Shown in pieces: positions 1 through 8,331 of a stretch of 64,000 bases of DNA. Source of the stretch: Streptomyces sp. NBRC 110028 (GTDB lineage Bacteria; Actinomycetota; Actinomycetes; Streptomycetales; Streptomycetaceae); contig NZ_BBUZ01000024.1 in NCBI RefSeq assembly GCF_001417735.1, positions 306,094 to 370,093 of the forward strand, given 5' to 3'. Numbering within the stretch: position 1 is the first letter of the stretch; each line of letters starts with the position of its first letter. The notes beneath the pieces were generated by a model that was not told the origin of the DNA, ran no database searches, and worked only from the letters and a program-made list of their open reading frames with translations. Position numbers and translations under genes: made by a program.

Positions 1-1045
1 CCTCCCCGCTGCGCCCCTCCGCCCGCAGCCGCCCCAGCCGTGCGACGGCCCCACCGGCCGCCCGCCGGGCCTCCGCGAGCTCCTGCTGCTCCTGGGCCCG
101 GGCCCGCTGCTCGGCCTCCCGCTCACGCTTCCGCGCCCCGCCGCGCACCCCGGGGAACCGGGCCCCGCGCGGTCGTGGCGGCGGGGGTGGCGCGCCCTCC
201 CCCGCGGACGCGGGCGCGGGCGCGGGCGCGCCACCGTCCGGCTGAAGACGTCCGGCCAGCCCCACGGCCGAGGGATCCTGCAGCACCCCCGCCGCCCAGC
301 CCGACCGCCCGCCCCCGGCCGCCCGGCCCGCGCCCGCCGCGCCGGGCGGGCCACCGGGCAGGGAGCCGGGCGGGCCACCGGGCAGGCCACCGGCCGGGGC
401 ACCGGGTTGGCCACCGGCCGGGGCACCGGGTTGGCCACCGGGCGCCGTGCCGAACGGGCCACCGCCAGGAGCGCCGGGCAGGCCACTGGCCGGGGCACCG
501 GGCGGGGTACCGGGCGGAGTCCCGGGGGGCGGGCCGTCGGTGGAGAGGGCGGCCAGGCGGGCGGTGAGTTCTTCGCAGCGGGCCGTCGCGCGGTAGTGGT
601 CGTCCTGGGCCCAGGCCAGGGCCGCCTCGATGGGGTCTCCGTCCGGGCTGGTGTCGGCTCCGGCGCGCCGGGCCTCGAGGAGGTCGCTTTCGCGGTCGGC
701 CGCGGCGAGCCGTTCGCGGCGCATCGCGGCCAGCCGGGCGCTCAGCGCCTCACGGGCGCCGGGGGCCGCGTCGTGGACGATGATCGAGGCGCGGTACAGG
801 GTGGCCGCGCGAGCCGCGGCCACGTTGGCCGTCTGGGCGCCGCGCTGGGCGGAGAGGTCCTGCAGGAGGGCCTGGACGACGTCCCAGGGCGGGATCTCCT
901 GACCGGCCAGACACGCGCGCAACCCATCGGGGTCACGTTGCGCGAAAACGGCGTACCAGCCCTGGTCAGGGTCGATCCGCCGGGCCAGGGCACGCAGATA
1001 GCTCGCGAACTCCTCGATCGCCGCCGGGAGTTGTCTGCCCGCCAT
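1..1045 (-). CDS. hypothetical proline/glycine-rich coiled-coil protein (3' end outside window)
   Basis: The reading frame is open from an ATG at 1045 to the left edge, giving 348 codons with no stop, so the C-terminus is missing. Residues 1-170 are a soluble, mostly helical domain that begins MAGRQLPAAIEEFASYLRAL. Residues about 172-250 are a collagen-like stretch of PG-x repeats, followed by an Ala/Pro-rich linker and then a charged Glu/Arg/Gln-rich segment that looks like a coiled coil. Such proteins are often annotated in Streptomyces as 'UL36-like' only because of low complexity. I recognise no catalytic motif. A purine-rich GGGGGTGG lies just upstream of the ATG. Function unknown. Confidence 0.7.
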   Translation of the reverse strand, partial: MAGRQLPAAIEEFASYLRALARRIDPDQGWYAVFAQRDPDGLRACLAGQEIPPWDVVQALLQDLSAQRGAQTANVAAARAATLYRASIIVHDAAPGAREALSARLAAMRRERLAAADRESDLLEARRAGADTSPDGDPIEAALAWAQDDHYRATARCEELTARLAALSTDGPPPGTPPGTPPGAPASGLPGAPGGGPFGTAPGGQPGAPAGGQPGAPAGGLPGGPPGSLPGGPPGAAGAGRAAGGGRSGWAAGVLQDPSAVGLAGRLQPDGGAPAPAPASAGEGAPPPPPRPRGARFPGVRGGARKREREAEQRARAQEQQELAEARRAAGGAVARLGRLRAEGRSGE

Positions 1046-1160
1046 CGCCACCCCCGCATTCGACACCCCGCATGTTACGGACCCGGGTACCGGCGCGCTA
1101 GCACACATTTCCGGATACGCACATGCCAGGCAAGGTTGTACGGATTCCTGCGGGGATCTT

Positions 1161-1196
1161 ACGGTGGCGGTCCGGGCGGTGCCCGACCGCCACCGT
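1161..1196 (-). terminator. strong hairpin downstream of ggt
   Basis: A perfect 12-bp inverted repeat (ACGGTGGCGGTC at 1161-1172 with its complement at 1185-1196) encloses a 12-nt loop. It lies 15 bp beyond the stop codon of the minus-strand gamma-glutamyltranspeptidase gene, as expected for an intrinsic terminator of the U-poor actinomycete type. Confidence 0.65.
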
Positions 1197-1210
1197 GGTC
1201 CACATGCTGG

Positions 1211-3082
1211 TCAGCCCGCGGGCCGTACCACCATCGCCGAGCCGCCGCCGCGCCGTGTCGTCTCGGCGGCGGCCAGCCACCGGCCGTCGCCGAGCCGCTG
1301 GACACCGGTCGCGGCCCCGATCTCGGGGTTCTCCTTGAAGGCGTGGCCCAGCGCCTCCAGCCGGGCCCGCTCCGGGCTGTTCCACAGCCCGGGCTCCAGC
1401 TCCGTCTGGGCGGCGTTGCGCTGGCTGGCGCGCGGCGCGGCGATCGCGTCGACCAGCGGCATGCCCCGGTCGAGGTGGTTCAGCAGGGTCTGCAGCACGG
1501 TGGTGATGATCGTGGCGCCGCCGGGTGAGCCGAGCGCCAGCACCGGCTTGTGGCCGTCGAGCACGATGGTCGGCGACATGGACGAGCGCGGCCGCTTGCC
1601 GGGGCCCGGCAGGTTCGGGTCGTGGACGCCCGCGTCGGCGGGGGCGAAGGAGAAGTCGGTCAGCTCGTTGTTGAGCAGGAAGCCCCGGCCGGGGACGGTG
1701 ATGCCGCTGCCGCCGGTCTGCTCGATGGTGAGGGTGTACGCGACGACGTTGCCCCACTTGTCGGCGGTCGTCAGGTGCGTGGTGTTCTCGCCCTCGTAGG
1801 TGGTGGGGGCGGCGTGTCCGCGCGTGTCGCAGGTGCCGGGGGCGCCGGGGTTCCTCGGGTCGCCGGGGGCGAGCGGGCTCTTCAGCACCGCGTCGGGCTT
1901 GATGAGGCAGGCGCGGGAGTCGGCGAACCGCTGCGAGGTGAGCGCCTTGGTCGGTACGTCCTCGGCGGCCGGGTCACCGACCCAGCGGCCGCGGTCGGCG
2001 AAGGCTATCCGGGAGGCCTCGATGTAGCGGTGCAGATAGTCGCGCTCGCCGAGCTTGGAGAGGTCGGTGCGCTCCAGGATGTTCAGCGCCTCGGCGACGC
2101 TGGTGCCGCCGGAGGACGAGGGCGCCATGCCGTACACGTCCAGGCCGCGGTAGGAGGTGCGGGTCGGGGCCTGCCGTTTCGTGTCGTACGCCCGCAGGTC
2201 CTCGGTCCGCAGGTCGCCGGGGCGCACGACGCGCCGCGCCGTCGGGTCGACGGGGGGCTTGCGCACCGTCGACACGATGTCACGGCCGACCTCGCCCTGG
2301 TAGATCGCGCCGACGCCCTTCTTGGCGAGCAGGGCGTAGGTGCGGGCGAGGTCGGGGTTGCGGAGGGTGGAGCCGACGGCCGGGAGCTTTCCGCCGGGCA
2401 GGAACAGCTCGGCGGTGGCCGGGAAGTCCTTGAAGCGGTCCTCGTTGTCGGCGGTCTGCCGGCGGAAGGTCTCGTCGACGGTGAAGCCGTCGCGGGCCAG
2501 CTTCTCGGCGGGCTTCAGCACCTGGCCCAGCGACCGGGTGCCCCAGTCGTCGAGGGCGTCCCGCCAGGTGGCCGCGGTGCCGGGGGTGCCGACGCTGAGC
2601 CCGCTGGTGACGGCGTCGTCGAACGGCAGCGGCTTGCCGTCCTTGCCCAGGAAGAGGTTCCGGTCCGCGCTGAGCGGGGCCCTCTCGCGGCCGTCGAGCG
2701 TGGAGACGGTGTGCCGCTTGGCGTTGTAGTAGACGAAGTATCCGCCGCCGCCGATGCCCGCCGAGTACGGCTCGGTGACCCCCAGCGCGGCCGCCGTCGC
2801 CACCGCCGCGTCCGCCGCGTTGCCGCCGTGCCGCAGGACCTCGATCCCGGCCGCCGAGGCGTCCGGGTCGACGCTGGAGACCGCGCCGCCGTAGCCGGTG
2901 GCCACGGGGGTCTTGGCGGGCGTACCAGCGGCGGTCTCGGCGCCACTGGAGGCGTGCGCACCGGCCGGGGCGATGCCGAGCACGGCGACCATGCCGGCCG
3001 CGGCGGCGAGCGCGGGCAGCGCGCGCCGGGCGGCTCGTGCCGTGGACCTCGTTGCTGCGGCTGGTCGTGCGGCGTGCCCCAT
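1211..3082 (-). CDS. ggt: secreted gamma-glutamyltranspeptidase
   Basis: The 623-residue protein matches the Ntn-hydrolase gamma-glutamyltranspeptidase family, which cleaves or transfers the gamma-glutamyl group of glutathione and related compounds outside the cell. It has an N-terminal signal sequence (Arg-rich start, then an Ala/Leu core to about residue 45), the family GGNAADAAVA motif, and ENTTHLTTAD at the expected autoprocessing point. The first Thr of that TTH, about residue 434, is the predicted N-terminal nucleophile of the small subunit. The oxyanion loop GSGI and GSPGG follow. I chose the ATG at 3082 because GGAGG sits 5 nt upstream; a TTG 12 bp further up lies inside that site. 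It is transcribed divergently from the next gene and ends in a hairpin. Confidence 0.93.
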   Translation of the reverse strand: MGHAARPAAATRSTARAARRALPALAAAAGMVAVLGIAPAGAHASSGAETAAGTPAKTPVATGYGGAVSSVDPDASAAGIEVLRHGGNAADAAVATAAALGVTEPYSAGIGGGGYFVYYNAKRHTVSTLDGRERAPLSADRNLFLGKDGKPLPFDDAVTSGLSVGTPGTAATWRDALDDWGTRSLGQVLKPAEKLARDGFTVDETFRRQTADNEDRFKDFPATAELFLPGGKLPAVGSTLRNPDLARTYALLAKKGVGAIYQGEVGRDIVSTVRKPPVDPTARRVVRPGDLRTEDLRAYDTKRQAPTRTSYRGLDVYGMAPSSSGGTSVAEALNILERTDLSKLGERDYLHRYIEASRIAFADRGRWVGDPAAEDVPTKALTSQRFADSRACLIKPDAVLKSPLAPGDPRNPGAPGTCDTRGHAAPTTYEGENTTHLTTADKWGNVVAYTLTIEQTGGSGITVPGRGFLLNNELTDFSFAPADAGVHDPNLPGPGKRPRSSMSPTIVLDGHKPVLALGSPGGATIITTVLQTLLNHLDRGMPLVDAIAAPRASQRNAAQTELEPGLWNSPERARLEALGHAFKENPEIGAATGVQRLGDGRWLAAAETTRRGGGSAMVVRPAG

Positions 3083-3209
3083 CCGGACCTCCAAGCAGGC
3101 GACAGAGAGAGCGGAGCCTACCCGCGACGCTCATGTTCACGACAGGGGGGCGAGTGCCCTTCCACATTCGCTCGAACACGGCTCCGGATGGCGGCTACGA
3201 TGCGCGGCC

Positions 3210-3962
3210 ATGAGTGACACCGTGCAGGACCTGATCGCTTCCGGAGCGGCCCTGATCGTGGGCGTGGCGCTGGGCTGGGCCGTGCACGCGGCCGCCGGAC
3301 GCCGGGGGCGCGCCCGTGAGCAGCGCTTCTTCGGCCTGCCGGAGGGCTCGGAATGTGTGCTGGTCACCCACCGGGACAGCGCCACGGCGCACTGGTCCAT
3401 CCCGCGCCATGACGCCCTCGCGCTGCTGGGGCTCGCCTCCGTGGTGGAGAACTGCGGGGCGCACGCGGAGGTGGCCCCGCACGACACGGGGCTGCAGGGC
3501 TTCGGCGCGCGCACCGAGTTCTGCGTGGGCGATCCGATCGCGCACCGCAGGCTGTCCGCGCACATGGCGAACCTGCTGCCGGGCGTGACCGTGGACCAGG
3601 GCGACGAGTCCGGCGCGAACCGGGGCGCGTTCACCATCGGCGGCACCGAGTACCGCCCGGAGCCGGGCGCGGTCGAGCACGTCCTGGTGGCCCGGCTGAC
3701 GGCGGGCGACGGCGGCCGTCCGGTCTTCCTGGCCGCCGGGCAGCGCCCGGTCACCCACCGGGCCGCCGTACGCCATCTGGTGCGCAACCGCGCCAAGCTG
3801 GCCCGCAAGTACGGGGCGCAGGGCTCGTTCTGTCTGCTGCTGAAGGTGATCAATTCCCAGGCGTACGGCCCGGATGTGGTCGAACTGGTCGCGGACGTCA
3901 CCAAGCCCGCCACCACGGGAAGCGGCCGGGCGGCCACGAAGACGCTCCTCAAGGAGGGGTGA
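3210..3962 (+). CDS. hypothetical membrane-anchored protein
   Basis: The 250-residue protein begins MSDTVQDL and has one N-terminal hydrophobic segment (about residues 10-28, ALIVGVALGWAV) followed by basic residues, so it is probably anchored with its C-terminal domain in the cytoplasm. The rest is a soluble mixed alpha/beta domain with two cysteines (SECVLV, ENCGAH) and a third near FCVGDP. I do not recognise a family. It is expressed away from ggt, with 127 bp of shared upstream region, and is followed by the regulatory region of the CocE-type gene. Confidence 0.6.
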   Translation: MSDTVQDLIASGAALIVGVALGWAVHAAAGRRGRAREQRFFGLPEGSECVLVTHRDSATAHWSIPRHDALALLGLASVVENCGAHAEVAPHDTGLQGFGARTEFCVGDPIAHRRLSAHMANLLPGVTVDQGDESGANRGAFTIGGTEYRPEPGAVEHVLVARLTAGDGGRPVFLAAGQRPVTHRAAVRHLVRNRAKLARKYGAQGSFCLLLKVINSQAYGPDVVELVADVTKPATTGSGRAATKTLLKEG

Positions 3963-4014
3963 GCGGGCCGGATATCGCATCGCGGACGGTGTCCGGGTCC
4001 TCCGCACCCGCATC

Positions 4015-4078
4015 GTTACCCAGGCGTAACTTACCGCCCTATTACCAGCGGTAGGGCGTCGAGTTACCGTCAGGTCAC
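4015..4078 (+). promoter_or_regulatory. two GTnAC-n6-GTnAC boxes (AfsQ1-type) before the CocE-type gene
   Basis: GTTAC-6nt-GTAAC lies at 4015-4030 and GTTAC-6nt-GTCAC at 4063-4078. Both match GTnAC-n6-GTnAC exactly, the consensus reported for the response regulator AfsQ1 in Streptomyces; the related GlnR half-box also resembles it. A 7-bp inverted repeat (CGCCCTA/TAGGGCG, 4035-4041 and 4052-4058) lies between them. The second box ends 55 bp before the GTG start. Binding is an inference from the match. Confidence 0.45.
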
Positions 4079-4133
4079 TTAGGCCTGCACCGGTGCTCCC
4101 CAGCCCCCCACGGCATCCACGTCTGGAGCGACA

Positions 4134-5723
4134 GTGACCCCTGCCCGCCGAGCACTGCGTACGACCGCCGCCGCCTCCCTTTCGGCGACCGTCCTGGCCG
4201 GTGCGACCTTCGTCCTCGCCCCCGGCGCCCAGGCCGCGCCCGCCGCCCCCGCGTCCGCAGCCGCCGCCGACACCTCCGTACGGTTCGTCGACATCCCGGG
4301 CGACGGGGGCGTCACCCTGGCCGCCAACGTCGTCGCCCCCGCGGACACCTCGCGCCGCCTCCCCCTCGTCGTGCTGCCCACCAGCTGGTCCATGCCGCAG
4401 GTCGAATACCTCGCGCAGGCCAGGAAGCTCGCCGACTCCGGCTATGTGGTGGTCACTTACAACACCCGCGGCTTCTGGCAGTCGGGCGGCCGCATCGAGA
4501 CGGCCGGGCCGCCCGACGTCGCCGACGCCTCCAAGGTCATCGACTGGGCCCTGGCCCACACCGCCGCCGACCCCGGCCACATCGGCATGGCGGGGGTGTC
4601 GTACGGCGCCGGGATCAGCCTGCTCGCCGCCGGTTCCGACAAGCGCGTCAAGGCCGTCGTCTCGATGAGCGGCTGGGCGGATCTCATCGGGTCCATCTAC
4701 AGCGGCCGCACCCAGCACGCCCAGGCCGCCGGGCTGCTCGGCGGCGCCGGAGCGCTCACCGGCCGCCCCAGCGACGAACTCAAGCAGACCCTGGAGGACT
4801 TCCTCGGCTCCAACCTGGCCAAGGAACCGGAGATGATCGAGTGGGGCCGCAAGCGCTCGGCGGCCACCTATCTCGACAAGATCAACGCCAATGGCGCGGC
4901 CATCATGCTGGGCAACGCCTGGGGCGACTCCATCTTCCCGCCCAACAGCTACGCCGACTTCTACGACAAGCTGACCGGCCCCAAGCGGCTGGAGTTCCGG
5001 CCGGGCGACCACGCCACCGCCGAGTTCGGCGGGCTCTTCGGGCTGCCGAACGACACCTGGGAGCACAGCAGGCGCTGGCTCGACCGCTACCTCAAGGGCG
5101 AGCGCAACGGCATCGACCAAGAGCGGCCGGTGCAGCTCATGTCCCGCACCGGCGGCGGCTACGAGGGCTACGCCAGCTGGTCCGCGGTGCCCTCGGAGCG
5201 ACGCCGGGTGGCGCTCGACCGGGCCGAGACGGTCACCGCGAACCACGACTCGGGCGCCAACGCCGGAACCGTCATGCTGACCGGCGCGCTCGACCAGTTC
5301 CTGAGGCTCCCGCCGCTCGCCTCGATCCCGCTGCTGCCGCGCTCGTACGCCGCGGTCTGGCAGACCGGGGCGTACGCCACCGAGCAGCGCGTCCGCGGCA
5401 CGGTGTCCCTGCACACCACCCTCACCAGCGACAAGCCCGACGGCACCGCGGTCGCCTACCTCTACGACGTGGGCCCGCTCGGCGTCGGCAAGCTCATCAC
5501 CAACGCCCCCGTCACCTTCCACGACCGCACCCCGGGCAAGCCCTTCCCCGTCGACCTGGACCTGTTCTCGACGGCGTACGACGTCCCGGCCGGGCACAAG
5601 CTCGCGCTGGTGGTCGACACCGTCGACCCGCTCTACATCGAGCACAACCCGGACGGCGCCCACCTCACCTTCTCCTCACCGGACGCCGACCCCTCGTACC
5701 TGTCGGTCCCGGTGCGCGACTAG
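4134..5723 (+). CDS. secreted CocE/NonD-type alpha/beta hydrolase (X-Pro dipeptidyl-peptidase S15 family)
   Basis: The 529-residue protein has a signal peptide ending near AQAAPAAP (about residue 35). An alpha/beta-hydrolase core with nucleophile elbow GVSYG follows (Ser about 156), then Asp about 265 in WGDS and His about 293 in GDHA, the usual triad order of the CocE/S15 family. A C-terminal beta-rich domain (about residues 350-529), like that of X-prolyl dipeptidyl-peptidases, completes it. It may release X-Pro dipeptides or cleave esters outside the cell; the substrate cannot be read from sequence. The GTG start has GGAG 6 nt upstream. Its TAG stop lies inside the left terminal repeat of the element at 5720-5886. 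Confidence 0.82.
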   Translation: MTPARRALRTTAAASLSATVLAGATFVLAPGAQAAPAAPASAAAADTSVRFVDIPGDGGVTLAANVVAPADTSRRLPLVVLPTSWSMPQVEYLAQARKLADSGYVVVTYNTRGFWQSGGRIETAGPPDVADASKVIDWALAHTAADPGHIGMAGVSYGAGISLLAAGSDKRVKAVVSMSGWADLIGSIYSGRTQHAQAAGLLGGAGALTGRPSDELKQTLEDFLGSNLAKEPEMIEWGRKRSAATYLDKINANGAAIMLGNAWGDSIFPPNSYADFYDKLTGPKRLEFRPGDHATAEFGGLFGLPNDTWEHSRRWLDRYLKGERNGIDQERPVQLMSRTGGGYEGYASWSAVPSERRRVALDRAETVTANHDSGANAGTVMLTGALDQFLRLPPLASIPLLPRSYAAVWQTGAYATEQRVRGTVSLHTTLTSDKPDGTAVAYLYDVGPLGVGKLITNAPVTFHDRTPGKPFPVDLDLFSTAYDVPAGHKLALVVDTVDPLYIEHNPDGAHLTFSSPDADPSYLSVPVRD

Positions 5724-5886
5724 TGCCGCGTCAGTCAAGGTTTGCCCGGTAGCGAGGCGTCCTGGTGCGGTCAGATGCAAGGCGCCGGATCGGCCTCGTA
5801 GTGGGCCTACTCGGTCGATTCGGCAACGCCGCAGATGGCCGTGCCAGGGCGGCGAGCGGGGTGAACCTTGGCTGACGCGGCACTAG
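5720..5886. repeat. MITE-like palindromic intergenic element, copy 1
   Basis: This 167-bp element has imperfect terminal inverted repeats that begin CTAGTGCCGCGTCAGTCAAG and end as the near-complement, each bounded by CTAG. Its core (CCTCGTAGTGGGCCTACTCG) also occurs in the element at 45995-46169. It exactly fills the gap between two convergent genes and contains the stop codon of the left one, so it probably also works as a bidirectional terminator. It has no coding capacity. Confidence 0.75.
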
Positions 5887-5890
5887 CGCG

Positions 5891-6751
5891 CTAGCGGGTG
5901 TCGCCCGGCAGCGGCGCGACCGGGCCGGGCGGCGCCACCCGCACCTTCTCCGTCTTCACGCTGCGCCGCTCGCGCCTGGCCACCCAGTTCGCACACCACG
6001 ACAGCAGCATGCACATCCCGATGTAGACCGGTGAGATGACCATCACGACCGGGATGAACGGCAGGTCGTAGTCGAGGTTGGACGCGATGAGCTTGCCCGC
6101 GTGCAGGAACTCCTCGTAGGTGATGAGGAAGCCGAGCGAGGTGTCCTTCAGGGCCACCACCAGCTGGCTGATGATCGCGGGCAGCATCGCCCGTAGCCCC
6201 TGCGGCATCAGGACGTACGTCATGACCTGCGTCTTGCGCAGCCCCAGGGAGTACGCCGCCTCCCGCTGCCCGCGGTCCACCGCCGCCACGCCCGCGCGGA
6301 ACACCTCGGCGAGCACCGAGCCGTTGTACAGGGTCAGCCCGGTGACCAGGGCGGTCAGCGGCTGCGCCTTCAGGGCCACGAAGACGAAGAAGATCATCAC
6401 CAGCACGGGCATCGCGCGGAAGAACTCCACGATCAGCGTGGCGAGCCGGCGCACCGGGCGGTGGTCGGACAGCCGCCCGGCGGCCAGCACCCCGCCCAGC
6501 GCCAGCGAGAGGACGGCGGCGAGCCCGAACGCCTTGAGCGTGTTGCCCAGCCCGCGCAGCAGCAGCTCCTGGATGCCGACGTACTCGAAGGGCATCCACT
6601 TGCGGTACGCGAACTGCCCCGTATCGACAAGGAGATAGATCACCCAGGCGATCAGGGCCAGCAGCGCCAGCGTGGCGATCAGCCCGTAGAGGCGGTGGCG
6701 GCGGACGGTGCGGGGCCCGGGGACGTCGTAGAGGACGGCGGTGGCGGTCAA
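5891..6751 (-). CDS. polar amino acid ABC transporter permease (GluD-like)
   Basis: This 286-residue inner-membrane permease of the His/Glu/Gln family has several hydrophobic segments, starting with one at about residues 22-45, and the EAA-type cytoplasmic loop (EAAYSLGLRKTQVMTYVLMP) that docks on the ATPase. The charged tail (RRERRSVKTEKVRVAPPG) is cytoplasmic. The TTG start has GGGGAG 7 nt upstream and overlaps the stop of the preceding permease gene by 4 bp (TTGA), which implies translational coupling. It is the last gene of a four-gene importer operon. Confidence 0.88.
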   Translation of the reverse strand: MTATAVLYDVPGPRTVRRHRLYGLIATLALLALIAWVIYLLVDTGQFAYRKWMPFEYVGIQELLLRGLGNTLKAFGLAAVLSLALGGVLAAGRLSDHRPVRRLATLIVEFFRAMPVLVMIFFVFVALKAQPLTALVTGLTLYNGSVLAEVFRAGVAAVDRGQREAAYSLGLRKTQVMTYVLMPQGLRAMLPAIISQLVVALKDTSLGFLITYEEFLHAGKLIASNLDYDLPFIPVVMVISPVYIGMCMLLSWCANWVARRERRSVKTEKVRVAPPGPVAPLPGDTR

Positions 6752-7392
6752 CGCGGCACTCCCCAGCGCTTCTCCAGCACGGTGAAGATCGCGCTGATGG
6801 TCAGGGTCACGAGCAGATAGCCCACGGCGATCCAGACGAAGGACCAGACGATGCTGTAGCCCATCTCACCCAGCGGCTTGTACGTGCCGAGCAGTTCGGT
6901 GACGCTGAACGACCCGGCGATGGCCGAGTTCTTGGCGAGCGCGATCAGCGTCGAGCCGATCGGCGGGATGACGGCGCGGAACGCCTGCGGCAGCACCACC
7001 GCCCCCAGCGTCTGCTCGAAGGTCATGCCCAGGCTGCGGGCGGCCTCGCCCTGCCCGACCGGCACCGTGTTGATGCCCGAGCGCACCGCCTCGCAGATGA
7101 ACGCCGAGGTGTAGCAGCCGAGGGCGAGCACCGCGAAGACGGTGAACGGCAGGATCAGCCCGAAGCGCGGCAGACCCAGCATCACCGCGAAGAACAGCAG
7201 CGTCAGCGGGGTGTTGCGGAGCACCGTCACCCAGGCGGTGCCGAAGGCACGCAGGCCGGCGACCGGCGCGACCCGGAAGGCCGCCATCAGGACGCCGAGG
7301 GCGAGGGCGAGCAGTGAGGCGTAGACGGTCAGCTCGACGGTGCCGAGCAGACCGCGGCCGTAGAGGGAGAAGTTCTGGGTGAGCACGTCCAT
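6748..7392 (-). CDS. polar amino acid ABC transporter permease (GluC-like)
   Basis: This 214-residue permease, beginning MDVLTQNFSLYGRGLLGTVE, has about five membrane segments and the EAA loop EAARSLGMTFEQTLGAVVLP. It pairs with the next permease to form the channel of a glutamate/glutamine-type importer. The start was set at 7392 because the family usually begins here; upstream in-frame codons have unusual composition. It lies 13 bp after the binding-protein gene. Confidence 0.88.
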   Translation of the reverse strand: MDVLTQNFSLYGRGLLGTVELTVYASLLALALGVLMAAFRVAPVAGLRAFGTAWVTVLRNTPLTLLFFAVMLGLPRFGLILPFTVFAVLALGCYTSAFICEAVRSGINTVPVGQGEAARSLGMTFEQTLGAVVLPQAFRAVIPPIGSTLIALAKNSAIAGSFSVTELLGTYKPLGEMGYSIVWSFVWIAVGYLLVTLTISAIFTVLEKRWGVPR

Positions 7393-7405
7393 GAGCGCGG
7401 GGCCT

Positions 7406-8326
7406 TCAGTGGTAGCGGTCGACGGCGGGCGGTTTCGGGGCGGGCACACCGGACAGGCCGAGGGTCGCGTTGTACGCCCGTCTCCAGTCGCCGTCGCGCT
7501 CATGGGCCTCGATGGCATCGTCCAGCGCGAAGCGCAGCGCGACATCCCGCTTGGGCACGCCGATGCCGTACGGCTCCTTGGAGAACGGCCTGCCCACCAC
7601 CTTCAGCTCCTTGGGCGCCTTGGCCGCGTAGCCGAGCAGGATGACGTTGTCCGTGGTGACGGCGTCGACCTGGTAGCTGAGCAGGTTGTCGACGCACACC
7701 GAGTACGTGTCGTACGCGACCGCGTGGGCCCCCGGGTAGTCGTGCTGGATGCGCTGCAGCGGGGTGGAACCGGCCACCGAGCAGACGGTCTTGCCCTCCA
7801 GGTCGCGGGGGCCGTGAATGTCGTCCGTATCGGTGCGCACCAGCAGCGACTGCCCGGCCATGTAGTACGGACCGGCGAAGCCGACCAGCCTCTTGCGCAG
7901 CGGATTGATGGTGTAGGTGCCGACGTAGATGTCGATCTGCCCGTTCTGGAGCGCGGTTTCCCGGTTGACGGAGGCGATGGTCCGGAACCGGATGGTCCGG
8001 GGCGGGAAGCCGAGGGAGGCGGCCATCATCTTCGCGATCTCGATGTCGAAGCCGGAGTAGCGGCCGGTGGCCGGGTCCTTCTCGCCCAGATACGGCTGGT
8101 CCTCCTTGACCCCGACGATCAGGTATCCGCGCCGCTTCGCCTTCCGCCAGGTCGGCGAGGACGGCAGCCGGAAGCCGGTGGCCACCCGGTAGCGCGGCAG
8201 CGCCTCGGGCTCGGGGCCCTTGGCGGGCGGGCTGCCCTGTCTGCCGCAGCCGGCGAGGGCGCCGCCGGTGAGGGCGAGGAGCAGCGCGAGGACGGCGGTG
8301 AGGATGCGCCTCATGTGCGTCGTCAC
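7406..8326 (-). CDS. polar amino acid ABC transporter substrate-binding lipoprotein (GluB-like)
   Basis: This is a family 3 solute-binding protein of about 306 residues. The N-terminus is a lipoprotein signal with lipobox LAGC, so it should be a lipid-anchored receptor on the outer face of the membrane. The typical FDIEIAKMMAASLGF and GKTVCSVAGSTPLQRI segments of this fold are present. Two starts are possible, GTG at 8326 and ATG at 8314; neither has a clear ribosome binding site. Specificity is probably for glutamate, aspartate or another polar amino acid, judged only from the operon type. Confidence 0.88.
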   Translation of the reverse strand: MTTHMRRILTAVLALLLALTGGALAGCGRQGSPPAKGPEPEALPRYRVATGFRLPSSPTWRKAKRRGYLIVGVKEDQPYLGEKDPATGRYSGFDIEIAKMMAASLGFPPRTIRFRTIASVNRETALQNGQIDIYVGTYTINPLRKRLVGFAGPYYMAGQSLLVRTDTDDIHGPRDLEGKTVCSVAGSTPLQRIQHDYPGAHAVAYDTYSVCVDNLLSYQVDAVTTDNVILLGYAAKAPKELKVVGRPFSKEPYGIGVPKRDVALRFALDDAIEAHERDGDWRRAYNATLGLSGVPAPKPPAVDRYH

Positions 8327-8331
8327 CCGGC

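Noticed and set aside
360..500. Repeat array that might be taken for a CRISPR or satellite
   Set aside because: It is a degenerate Pro-Gly coding repeat in the first gene; there are no unique spacers.
407..1528. Long plus-strand open frame opposite the first gene and ggt
   Set aside because: It is antisense to two genes with strong codon bias on the minus strand; the composition is typical of GC-rich shadow frames.
1550..3217. 555-codon plus-strand frame opposite ggt
   Set aside because: The minus strand encodes a full gamma-glutamyltranspeptidase; the plus frame has no domain and atypical composition.
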